Below are positions 46,127 through 53,736 of a stretch of DNA of 64,000 nucleotides, one piece after another. Position 1 is the first letter of the stretch, and each line of letters starts with the position of its first letter. The position numbers were made by a program, and so were the translations under genes. This stretch comes from Trebonia kvetii (GTDB lineage: Bacteria > Actinomycetota > Actinomycetes > Streptosporangiales > Streptosporangiaceae): positions 558,001 to 622,000 of the forward strand of contig NZ_RPFW01000004.1 of the NCBI RefSeq assembly GCF_007827045.1, in the 5' to 3' direction. The notes under the pieces were generated by a model. It had not been told where the DNA came from and made no database searches. It saw only the letters and a program-made list of their open reading frames with translations.

Positions 46127-47653
46127 ATGACGAGCAGCACGCAAGCCACCTCGACGACCCCCAAGGTAGCGGTCAACGACATCGGGTCCGAGGAGGCATT
46201 CCTCGCCGCGATCGACGAGACCATCAAGTACTTCAACGACGGCGACATTGTCGAAGGCACAGTCGTCAAGGTCGATCGAGACGAGGTTTTGCTCGATATC
46301 GGCTACAAGACAGAGGGCGTCATCCCGTCACGCGAACTGTCGATCAAGCACGATGTCGACCCGCACGAGGTCGTTAAGACCGGCGAGCAGATCGAGGCCC
46401 TGGTTCTCCAGAAGGAGGACAAGGAAGGCCGCCTCATCCTGTCCAAGAAGCGGGCGCAGTACGAGCGCGCGTGGGGCACCATCGAGCGGATCAAGGAGGA
46501 GGACGGCGTCGTCACCGGCACCGTCATCGAGGTCGTCAAGGGCGGCCTCATCCTCGACATCGGCCTGCGCGGCTTCCTGCCCGCGTCGCTGGTGGAGATG
46601 CGCCGGGTCCGTGACCTCCAGCCGTATGTCGGCAAGGAGATCGAGGCCAAGATCATCGAGCTGGACAAGAACCGCAACAACGTGGTCCTGTCCCGTCGTG
46701 CCTGGCTCGAGCAGACCCAGTCCGAGGTGCGCCACACGTTCCTCAACACCCTGCGCAAGGGCCAGATCCGCAAGGGCGTCGTGTCGTCCATCGTCAACTT
46801 CGGCGCGTTCGTCGACCTTGGCGGCGTGGACGGCCTGGTGCACGTGTCCGAGCTGTCCTGGAAGCACATCGACCACCCGGGCGAGGTCGTCGAGGTCGGC
46901 CAGGAGGTCACGGTCGAAGTCCTGGACGTGGACATGGACCGCGAGCGCGTCTCGCTGTCGCTGAAGTCCACCCAGGAAGACCCGTGGCAGCAGTTCGCCC
47001 GCACCCACCAGATCGGCCAGGTCGTCCCCGGCCGGGTCACCAAGCTGGTGCCGTTCGGCGCGTTCGTCCGCGTCGAGGAGGGCATCGAGGGCCTGGTCCA
47101 CATCTCCGAGCTTGCCGACAGGCACGTGGAGATCCCGGAGCAGGTCGTCCAGGTCGGCGAGGAGATCTTCGTCAAGATCATCGACATCGACCTGGACCGG
47201 CGCCGGATCTCGCTGTCACTCAAGCAGGCCAACGAGGGTGCTGCCGGCGAGGCGGCGGGCGAGGAATTCGACCCGACGCTCTACGGCATGCCAGCGACCT
47301 ACGACGAGGCGGGCAACTACCAGTACCCGGACGGCTTCGACTCGGAGAGCGGCGACTGGCTCCCCGGTTTCGAGGCGCAGCGCGAGGAGTGGGAGCGGCA
47401 GTACGCCGAGGCCCGTTCCCGCTTCGAGGCGCACCGCCGCCAGATCGAAGAGTCTCGCGCCAAGGCCGAGGAGGAGGGCGAGGAGGACGGCGAAGCCACC
47501 GCTGCCGCCTCGTCCACCACCACCACCAGCGGCAGCCGCCCGCGTGGCGCCGCCCGTCCGGGTGCCCCGCAGGACAGCAACGCCCCGTCGGGCACCCTGG
47601 CCTCGGACGAGGCCCTGGCCGCGCTGCGCGACAAGCTGTCCGGCCAGAGCTGA
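46127..47653 (+). CDS. rpsA: 30S ribosomal protein S1
   Basis: Ribosomal RNA-binding protein that helps mRNA engage the small subunit. It has four S1 domains (starts near 40, 125, 210 and 295; e.g. GDIVEGTVVKVDRDEVLLDI, GFLPASLVEM, GAFVDLGGVDGLVHVSEL, VPFGAFVRVEEGIEGLVHIS). An acidic then Ser/Thr/Pro-rich C-terminal tail of about 130 residues follows, typical of actinobacterial S1. ATG 46127 has a modest GGAG 15 bases upstream. A strong terminator follows. Confidence 0.96.
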   Translation: MTSSTQATSTTPKVAVNDIGSEEAFLAAIDETIKYFNDGDIVEGTVVKVDRDEVLLDIGYKTEGVIPSRELSIKHDVDPHEVVKTGEQIEALVLQKEDKEGRLILSKKRAQYERAWGTIERIKEEDGVVTGTVIEVVKGGLILDIGLRGFLPASLVEMRRVRDLQPYVGKEIEAKIIELDKNRNNVVLSRRAWLEQTQSEVRHTFLNTLRKGQIRKGVVSSIVNFGAFVDLGGVDGLVHVSELSWKHIDHPGEVVEVGQEVTVEVLDVDMDRERVSLSLKSTQEDPWQQFARTHQIGQVVPGRVTKLVPFGAFVRVEEGIEGLVHISELADRHVEIPEQVVQVGEEIFVKIIDIDLDRRRISLSLKQANEGAAGEAAGEEFDPTLYGMPATYDEAGNYQYPDGFDSESGDWLPGFEAQREEWERQYAEARSRFEAHRRQIEESRAKAEEEGEEDGEATAAASSTTTTSGSRPRGAARPGAPQDSNAPSGTLASDEALAALRDKLSGQS

Positions 47654-47687
47654 CGCCTTCGGTCAGGACCTAGCGTCATAGCCAGTA

Positions 47688-47725
47688 CCGCTGGCCCCGC
47701 AGTCTTCGGACTGCGGGGCCAGCGG
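47688..47725 (+). terminator. rpsA terminator, 17-bp stem with TTCG loop
   Basis: CCGCTGGCCCCGCAGTC, TTCG, then the exact reverse complement. Confidence 0.9.
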
Positions 47726-47807
47726 CGTTTCCGGGAAATGTAAGCGATGTAAATGGTCTAAACCTCTTGACGGCGCCCATCTCGGTGTTAATTTCACGAT
47801 TAAAATT

Positions 47808-47826
47808 AAGTCTTTTAAAAAGACTT
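47808..47826. promoter_or_regulatory. AT-rich palindrome upstream of the glucanase gene
   Basis: AAGTCTTTT-A-AAAAGACTT, 9-bp arms, 55 bases before the ATG, in a short AT-rich stretch that stands out from the rest of the window. Likely operator or promoter element. Confidence 0.55.
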
Positions 47827-47881
47827 GATTTGGTTCCGGTGCAGCGCCGGAATCGTCCCGGGCCCGCCAAGGGAGGCGCAG

Positions 47882-49675
47882 ATGCCGTTCAAACCGCTAA
47901 TCGCGCGAGTAAGAAGGGGCCGACGCTATCGCAGGCGCATCGTGGGTGCGCTCATGGCGGCCCTCGCGCTGGCCATCATGTTCACCGCGAGCAGCGCGGG
48001 CAAGGCCCAGGCCGCCACCCTGCTGTCCCAGGGCCAGCCGGCCACCGCGTCCTCGCTGGAGAACGCCACCTTCCCGGCCTCTGCGGCCGTGGACGGCAAC
48101 ACGGGAACCCGGTGGTCGAGCGCGTTCTCCGACCCGCAGTGGCTCCAGGTCGACCTCGGCAGCTCCGCGACGATCAGCCAGGTCGTGCTGCAGTGGGAGA
48201 CCGCCTACGCGACCGCGTTCCAGATCCAGACCTCGCCCGACGCCGTGAACTGGACCACGATCTACTCCACGACCACGGGCACCGGCGGCACCCAGACCCT
48301 GAACATCACCGGCACGGGCCGCTACGTGCGGATGTACGGGACGAAGCGGGCCACCCAGTGGGGCTATTCGTTGTGGGAGTTCCAGGTCTACGGCACGCTC
48401 GGCGGAAGTTCGTGTAACACGACCGACGCGGCGCTCAACCACCCGGCAACCGCGTCCTCGCTGGAGAATGCGAGCTTCCCGGCCTCGGCGGCCGTCGACG
48501 GTAACACGGGAACCCGGTGGTCGAGCGCGTTCTCCGACCCGCAGTGGCTCCAGGTCGACCTCGGCGCGAGCCAGACGATCTGCGAAGTCACCCTGAACTG
48601 GGAGGCCGCCTACGCGACCGCATTCCAGATCCAGGCCTCGCCCGACGGCACCACGTGGACCACGATCTACTCCACCACCACAGGCACGGGCGGCAACCAG
48701 ACCCTGTCGGTCAACGGCACCGGCCGGTACGTCCGGATGTACGGGACCGCGCGAGCCACCCCGTACGGCTACTCGCTGTGGGAGTTCGGCGTCTACACCA
48801 CGACCGGCGGCACGAGCGGCGGTGGCGGCGGTGGCGGCACGGGCGCGCCACCCGCCTCGTTCTGGGGCAACACCAGCGCGATCCCCGCGGCCACGCACGT
48901 GCTCGAGGTCTCGATCGTGAACCAGACCAACGGCCAGTACCCCGACAGCCAGGTCTACTGGAGCTTCAACGGCCAGGAGGAGTCCATCGCGCAGCAGCCG
49001 TACATCGACATGCCGGCGAACTCGGCCGGGCGGATGTACTTCTACCTCGGCTCGCCTAACGCGCCGTACTACGACTTCATCGAGTTCACCGTCGGCGCGT
49101 CGTCGATCAACGTGGACACCACCCGTGTCGACCGCTTCGGGCTCAAGCTCGCCCTGCTGCTGCACGGCAAGGACGGCTCCAACCAGGAGGTCGGCGAGAA
49201 CTACACCACCTTCCAGGAAAGCAGGACCGCGACCTTCACGCGGTTCCAGAACGCCGTGCCAACCGAGTTCAAGGAGCTCGCCACCGACCAGGCGCCGTAC
49301 GGCATCCCGTCACCTGGCAACGACCCCGCGTTCCAGCCGGGCGGCGCGTACGCGAGCTACTTCAGCAGCTACGCGGCGGCCAACGGCGACAGCGCGGACA
49401 GCACCGCGCAGATCTTCGGCTGCGGCGGCACGCTCTCCGCGAACCCGACGCTGTGCGCCGGGCTCAACCGGCACGTCGCGCAGCTGCCAGCCGCGCAGCA
49501 GTCCAACCCCGCCAACTTCTACCTGGCCGCGCCGGCGAACTACTACGCGCAGTTCTGGCACCAGAACGCGATCAACGGCCTGCAGTACGGCTTCCCGTAC
49601 GACGACGACGCCGGCCAGTCGTCGGACATCTCGATCACCAACCCGCAGTACATGGTCGTCGCCGTGGGCTGGTAA
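47882..49675 (+). CDS. Secreted GH64-like beta-1,3-glucanase with two F5/8-type C domains
   Basis: Extracellular polysaccharide hydrolase. ATG 47882 has GGGAGG upstream. The signal peptide is basic then hydrophobic (ALMAALALAIMFTASSAGKAQA). Two discoidin (F5/8C, CBM32-like) domains follow at about 40-180 and 180-325, nearly identical in places even at DNA level (ASSLEN..FPASAAVDGNTG). A Gly-rich linker leads to a C-terminal domain (about 330-597) with HVLEVSIVNQTNGQYPDSQV, FIEFT and VDRFGLKLALLLHG, and a final YGFPYDDDAGQSS ... VVAVGW, resembling GH64 enzymes; Glu and Asp at the expected places may be catalytic. No operon partner. Confidence 0.8.
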   Translation: MPFKPLIARVRRGRRYRRRIVGALMAALALAIMFTASSAGKAQAATLLSQGQPATASSLENATFPASAAVDGNTGTRWSSAFSDPQWLQVDLGSSATISQVVLQWETAYATAFQIQTSPDAVNWTTIYSTTTGTGGTQTLNITGTGRYVRMYGTKRATQWGYSLWEFQVYGTLGGSSCNTTDAALNHPATASSLENASFPASAAVDGNTGTRWSSAFSDPQWLQVDLGASQTICEVTLNWEAAYATAFQIQASPDGTTWTTIYSTTTGTGGNQTLSVNGTGRYVRMYGTARATPYGYSLWEFGVYTTTGGTSGGGGGGGTGAPPASFWGNTSAIPAATHVLEVSIVNQTNGQYPDSQVYWSFNGQEESIAQQPYIDMPANSAGRMYFYLGSPNAPYYDFIEFTVGASSINVDTTRVDRFGLKLALLLHGKDGSNQEVGENYTTFQESRTATFTRFQNAVPTEFKELATDQAPYGIPSPGNDPAFQPGGAYASYFSSYAAANGDSADSTAQIFGCGGTLSANPTLCAGLNRHVAQLPAAQQSNPANFYLAAPANYYAQFWHQNAINGLQYGFPYDDDAGQSSDISITNPQYMVVAVGW

Positions 49676-49740
49676 CCAGCCCGCGGCGTTACGCCGCCCG
49701 GTTAGCCGCCGGCGGCCGCGAACCTAACGCGGCCGCTGGC

Positions 49741-49785
49741 GGTGCCGTCTCAGGCGGTGCCGTCTCAGGCGGTGCTGTCTCAGGC
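49741..49785. repeat. Three 15-bp tandem units spanning the coaE stop codon
   Basis: Unit GGTGCCGTCTCAGGC, two exact copies and one with a single change. On the minus strand each unit repeats the Thr-Ala-stop end of coaE. Confidence 0.85.
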
Positions 49786-50397
49786 GGTGCGCTGCTTGGC
49801 GCGGGCGGTCAGGTCGGCCCAGACCTCGGCGACGCGCCGCTCAAGGTCGGCCTGCGTGCCCGAGTTGTCGATCACGATGTCGGCGATCGCCAGCCGCTGC
49901 TCGCGCGTCGCCTGGGCGGCCATCCGCGCGCGCGCCTGGTCCTCCGGAAGCCCGCGCCCGGTGAGCCTGGTGACCTGGAGCTCGGTGGGCACGTCCACCA
50001 CCACGACGACGTCGAAGTCGGCCGCGCGCTGCCCCTCGGCGAGCAGCGGGACGTCGTGCACCACGATGGTATCCGGCCCGCCGTCGCGCAGCGCGGCCTC
50101 CTCCTGCGCCACGATGTGCGCCAGGATCAGCGGGTGCGTGATGGCGTTGAGCTGCTGCCTCGCTGCCTCGTCGGTGAATACGATCCCGGCCAGCTTCGCC
50201 CGGTCAAGCGTCCCGTCGGGCCGCAGCACGTCCGGCCCGAAGGTTTCCGCGATCCGCGCCAGCCCCGGCGTCCCCGGCTCCACGACGGCCCTGGCCGCCG
50301 TGTCGCCGTCGAGCACCACCGCCCCGAGCGCGGCGAGCCGCTGCGCCACCGCGCTCTTTCCCGACCCGATACCGCCCGTCAGCCCGACCCGAAGCAT
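49780..50397 (-). CDS. coaE: Dephospho-CoA kinase
   Basis: Last step of coenzyme A synthesis: ATP-dependent phosphorylation of dephospho-CoA. The P-loop GLTGGIGSGKSAVAQ is at the N-terminus, followed by VVLDGDTAAR, HPLI and VVHDVPLLAE, and the lid region with RMAAQATREQR. Length 205 residues. ATG 50397 is preferred because GAGGAGGG lies directly upstream, inside the longer frame from 50412. In many actinobacteria coaE follows rpsA as here. Its stop is within a 15-bp tandem repeat. Confidence 0.95.
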   Translation of the reverse strand: MLRVGLTGGIGSGKSAVAQRLAALGAVVLDGDTAARAVVEPGTPGLARIAETFGPDVLRPDGTLDRAKLAGIVFTDEAARQQLNAITHPLILAHIVAQEEAALRDGGPDTIVVHDVPLLAEGQRAADFDVVVVVDVPTELQVTRLTGRGLPEDQARARMAAQATREQRLAIADIVIDNSGTQADLERRVAEVWADLTARAKQRTA

Positions 50398-50500
50398 GAC
50401 CCTCCTCGCCATCCAGCGACAGTTCCTGGGTCACCCTACGCCGCCGCGGGCGCGCTGTCTCCCGCCGGGACAGCCCGCAGGGACAGCCTGCCAGGCCCGG

Positions 50501-51055
50501 CTACAGGCGCGTCACCGTCGCGGGGATGAGCACCTTCTCGCCGCCACAGGCGAGCGTGACACCGCCGCCGGTGACGGTGGCCACGGTGCACTGAGTGGTG
50601 CCGATCTTGCTGTGCGAGCCGCCGAAGTTCGCCGAGTAGCCCTGGCTCAAGTCGGTGACCGCACAGCCCTTGCCGCCAGGCTCGATGGCGAAGACGTGGT
50701 TGGTCCCCGTGTCCACGCCCATCTCGGTGACCGCGAGGCTCGCGGTCTTGCAGGCGCGCGCAGCGGCCTGGAAACAGGTCAGCGAGCCCTTGTCCGCCGA
50801 CAGGACCTGGGTGGCCGTGTTCAGGCCGTGGGTCGAGGCCCGCCCGCAACTCGCCTTGGGCAGCGCCGTCGGTGTGCCTGTCGGCGTGGGCGTCTTCGCC
50901 GGCGTGTGCCGTGTCGTTGGCGTGGGCTGACCACCCGGCCCTGCCGTCGCGGCGCCCGCCGCGCAGCCGGCGAGCGCGGCCGCCGCTACCGTCACCGTCA
51001 CCGTCGCGAGCAGCGTCCTGATCTGCGCGCCCGACCCACTCGTTCTTCGCTCCAT
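50501..51055 (-). CDS. Lipoprotein of unknown function
   Basis: ATG 51055 has GGGAGGAG upstream. The signal peptide ends in lipobox LAGC at about residue 30. A Thr/Pro linker leads to a small domain with four or more cysteines (KASCGRAST, LTCFQAAARACKTA, GGKGCAVT, TTQCTVA), probably disulphide-bonded outside the cell. No family is recognised. It is divergent from the methyltransferase gene, and a 17-base palindrome lies between the two. Confidence 0.75.
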   Translation of the reverse strand: MERRTSGSGAQIRTLLATVTVTVAAAALAGCAAGAATAGPGGQPTPTTRHTPAKTPTPTGTPTALPKASCGRASTHGLNTATQVLSADKGSLTCFQAAARACKTASLAVTEMGVDTGTNHVFAIEPGGKGCAVTDLSQGYSANFGGSHSKIGTTQCTVATVTGGGVTLACGGEKVLIPATVTRL

Positions 51056-51116
51056 TCCAGGCTCCTCCCGTGAAGCATCCCTTGCCTCTTCGACGTGGCC
51101 TGGCTTCCGTTGCGTT

Positions 51117-51133
51117 CCCGGGAAATTCCCGGG
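51117..51133. promoter_or_regulatory. 17-base palindrome between divergent genes
   Basis: CCCGGGAA-A-TTCCCGGG, about where the -35 region of the methyltransferase promoter should be. Likely operator. Confidence 0.55.
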
Positions 51134-51150
51134 GGATATTCCGGGCTCGC

Positions 51151-51156
51151 TACGAT
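51151..51156 (+). promoter_or_regulatory. -10 box TACGAT of the PF04672-type methyltransferase gene, leaderless
   Basis: TACGAT, seven bases, then GTG 51164; no ribosome site. Confidence 0.55.
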
Positions 51157-51163
51157 GTGTCTC

Positions 51164-51937
51164 GTGGCCGACTTTGACCCGACGACCCCGTCGATCGCAC
51201 GCGTCTACGACTTCCTGCTCGGCGGCAAGGACCACTTCGCAGTCGACCGCGAGGTGGCGGGCAGGCTGCTCGCCGTGGCGCCGATCTCCGCCGACGTCAT
51301 GCGGGAGAACCGCCAGTTCCTCGCCCGCGCCGTCCAGTGGGCGGCCCGCCAGGGGATCACGCAGTTCGTCGATCTCGGCTGCGGCATGCCGACAGCGCCG
51401 AACACGCACGACAGCGTGCGGCAGGCCTCACAAGACGCACGCGTCGTGCTCATCGACAACAACGCGGTGGTGCTCGCGCACCTGCGGGCGCTCGCCGCGC
51501 ACGGCGATCCCGGTGTGACCGCGATCGAGGGTGACATCCGCGAGGTTCCCGCCATCCTCGGCGCGGTCGGCGCCGCCATCGACCTGACACGGCCCGCCTG
51601 CCTGGTGATGGGGGCGCTGCTGCACTTCTTCCCGCCGGACGCGGCCCGCGACCTGGTGGCGGCCTACGTCGCCGCGCTCGCGCCAGGCAGCTACGTCGTG
51701 CTGTCCGTCGGCCGCGGCGACGGGGACACGGCCGACCGCGGCTTCGGCGCGTACTCTTCGGGCGGTACGGCGGCATACAACCACTCGGTCGCTGACTTCA
51801 CCGGCTTCTTCGGCCCGCTGGCCCTCGTCGAGCCGGGCATCGTCGACGCCCGGCTGTGGCACCCAGACGCCGCGCCTGACGGCCCGCTGCCGCCCCGCAC
51901 CGGCCAGTCTCTCGTCGGCGTCGCCCGGGTCGGCTAG
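51164..51937 (+). CDS. SAM-dependent methyltransferase, PF04672 (DUF574) type
   Basis: The N-terminus DFDPTTPSIARVYDFLLGGK is the signature of this actinobacterial family; FVDLGCGMPTAPNTHD is the SAM-binding motif I, and IDNNAVVLAHLRAL follows as motif II. Substrates are unknown. GTG 51164 is chosen from the leaderless-type TACGAT box. Length 257 residues. It is convergent with the small gene ending at 51947. Confidence 0.9.
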   Translation: MADFDPTTPSIARVYDFLLGGKDHFAVDREVAGRLLAVAPISADVMRENRQFLARAVQWAARQGITQFVDLGCGMPTAPNTHDSVRQASQDARVVLIDNNAVVLAHLRALAAHGDPGVTAIEGDIREVPAILGAVGAAIDLTRPACLVMGALLHFFPPDAARDLVAAYVAALAPGSYVVLSVGRGDGDTADRGFGAYSSGGTAAYNHSVADFTGFFGPLALVEPGIVDARLWHPDAAPDGPLPPRTGQSLVGVARVG

Positions 51938-51946
51938 CCGGCCGGA

Positions 51947-52198
51947 TCAGCGCTCGCCGCGCTCGCCGAGCTGGTCGCGGAACTCGGCGAGCGCCTCGTC
52001 CTGGTCGGCGCCAAGGCCGTCGAGCACGACCATCGCGGTCCCTGTCCAGTAGGCGCCCGCGTAGCTGCCGTCGCCCGGCACGAGCATGAAATCGTGCGCG
52101 ATCTTGATGTGATCGCACACCTCGTCCCACGAGACACCCGCCGGGACCATGGTGATCGACGGGGGCTCGCTGTCGTCGTAGGTCAGTCCGTCGAGCAT
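51947..52198 (-). CDS. Small conserved-looking acidic protein, 83 residues
   Basis: ATG 52198 is preceded by GAGGAAGTGG. The product, with GVSWDEVCDHIKIAHDFML and GAYWTGTAMVVLDGLG, reads as a compact alpha/beta domain; codon pattern and composition look genuine, unlike the longer frame from 52495, whose extra N-terminus is Pro/Arg/Ser noise. No family is recognised. Confidence 0.65.
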   Translation of the reverse strand: MLDGLTYDDSEPPSITMVPAGVSWDEVCDHIKIAHDFMLVPGDGSYAGAYWTGTAMVVLDGLGADQDEALAEFRDQLGERGER

Positions 52199-52334
52199 GG
52201 ACCACTTCCTCACTGGCCGGCCGACGCCGAACCACGACAATCGGGGCCGGATCGGGACGGCCGGTGCGGACACCGTACGCTCCCGGCCCTCCGCGCGACG
52301 TCTCATCGGCGGACGCCCGCGCGCACGGTCAGGC

Positions 52335-53591
52335 TCAGCGCTCGGCGTGCGCCGGGGCGACGGCGACACCCTTGAAGAACGTGTAGCAGAACACGCCGTC
52401 GTCCTCGGCGGTACGGTACAGGTCCCTGATCCCCTCGTCGAAGCGCGCGGGCTCGATGAGGCCGCCGGCCACCGCGGGCTCCCGGACACCCTCAATCATC
52501 GCGGTGAAGGTCTTGCGGATGAAACCGTCGGCGAGCGCCGGATTGCCGCCGTCGGCGTAGACGACGCGCGGCGACACGGCGACATCGCGGTAACCGGCCG
52601 CGGCGAGCAGCGGGTACAGCCGCCGCCCGATCATCGCGTCGCCGCCCGCGTGTCGCTGCAGCGTGACCTGACAGCCGATCGCGTCGCGGGCCGCCTCGCT
52701 GTCCGGATGGAAGTAGGCCGAGCCATGGTCGCCCTCGATGACCGTGATCGTGCCGCCGGGCCTGAGCATGGCGCGCAGCCTGACGAGCGCCTCCGCCGGC
52801 CGGTCCAGGTGCTCGAGCAGGAAGCAGACGAAGACGTGGTCGAACGTGCCCGCCCCGAGCTCGCCGTCGGAGCGCGGTAGCGAGAACACGTCGACCTCAC
52901 GGAAGGTGACGTTCGTGATGCCCGCCGCGCGCACTCGCGCGCGGGCCTCGTCGAGCGACGCCGCTGACTTATCGATTGAGGTCAGCTGGGCGCCCGGGCT
53001 GCGGCTGCCGAGCGTCACGGTCTGCGCGCCCACGCCGCAGCCCGCCTCGAGCACCCGGCTGCCATCTGGATAGCAGGTGCCGTCGTGCAGCAGGTCGACG
53101 AGGGTGCTCGCCTGGTCATGCAGCCGCAGGTTCTCCTGGGCCTGGTAGCCGTGCACGTACTGCTCGAACATCGTCATCGTCTCGATCACCTTCATGAGCG
53201 CGGCGGCAGTGCCGCCGTCGGTGCTGTCGTGGTTACCGTCGTAGGCGCGCAGCGCCGCCGCGAGCCGGTCCCGCAGTTCACCTCGGCGGCGCAGGTCCTC
53301 CTCGAGCTGGGCCAGGTGCGTCCGCAGCGTCGCGGCCGGATCCGGGTCCCGCTCGGCCAGCAGCGCGGCGATCTGCCCGAGCCCGAAGCCGGCGCGGCGC
53401 AGCGCCACTGCCCGGTAGAGCCGGGTGACCTGGGCCGGGCCGTACCTCCGCTGCCCGCCGGCGGTTCGGTCCGGTGCGACGACGCCCATCTCCTCCCAGT
53501 GCCGCAGCACGCGCACGGAAAGGCCGGTGGCGCGGGCCAGTTGCCCGACGCTCCAGGAGGCGGTGACCGAATTGGTCTCGTCGTTGCTCAT
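52335..53591 (-). CDS. MerR-type regulator fused to a SAM-dependent methyltransferase
   Basis: One continuous frame of 418 residues. Residues about 12-85 are a MerR winged helix (SVGQLARATGLSVRVLRHWE, GQRRYGPAQVTRLYR), followed by a coiled-coil (AQLEEDLRRRGELRDRL). From about 140 a class I methyltransferase follows: VLEAGCGVGAQTVTLG (motif I), TSIDKSAASLDEAR, FVCFLLEHLDRP, and LRPGGTITVIEGDHG. The promoter overlaps in MerR style with a 19-base spacer and palindrome, so self-control is likely. ATG 53591 is eight bases after the -10 box, nearly leaderless. The methyltransferase may act as the ligand sensor, or as an enzyme controlled with its own gene. Confidence 0.88.
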   Translation of the reverse strand: MSNDETNSVTASWSVGQLARATGLSVRVLRHWEEMGVVAPDRTAGGQRRYGPAQVTRLYRAVALRRAGFGLGQIAALLAERDPDPAATLRTHLAQLEEDLRRRGELRDRLAAALRAYDGNHDSTDGGTAAALMKVIETMTMFEQYVHGYQAQENLRLHDQASTLVDLLHDGTCYPDGSRVLEAGCGVGAQTVTLGSRSPGAQLTSIDKSAASLDEARARVRAAGITNVTFREVDVFSLPRSDGELGAGTFDHVFVCFLLEHLDRPAEALVRLRAMLRPGGTITVIEGDHGSAYFHPDSEAARDAIGCQVTLQRHAGGDAMIGRRLYPLLAAAGYRDVAVSPRVVYADGGNPALADGFIRKTFTAMIEGVREPAVAGGLIEPARFDEGIRDLYRTAEDDGVFCYTFFKGVAVAPAHAER

Positions 53592-53599
53592 CGGTTTGA

Positions 53600-53630
53600 A
53601 CTGTAGGGGGTGACACCGTGTCAGGTTCAA
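53600..53630 (-). promoter_or_regulatory. MerR-type promoter with 19-base spacer and central palindrome
   Basis: Minus strand: -35 TTGAAC (53630-53625), spacer of 19 bases, -10 TACAGT (53605-53600). The palindrome TGACAC-n-GTGTCA (53611-53623) lies in the spacer. This is the usual layout of MerR-regulated promoters. Confidence 0.75.
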
Positions 53631-53736
53631 GCGCGCGCAGCGGCCGGTGCGGAGCGTTTCCGCCCGCGCCGGCCGTCGCCGTCGGCGTCGCCGGGATCGG
53701 CCAGTTGCCCGGCCGCGGCTGACCGACCTGCCTCGG

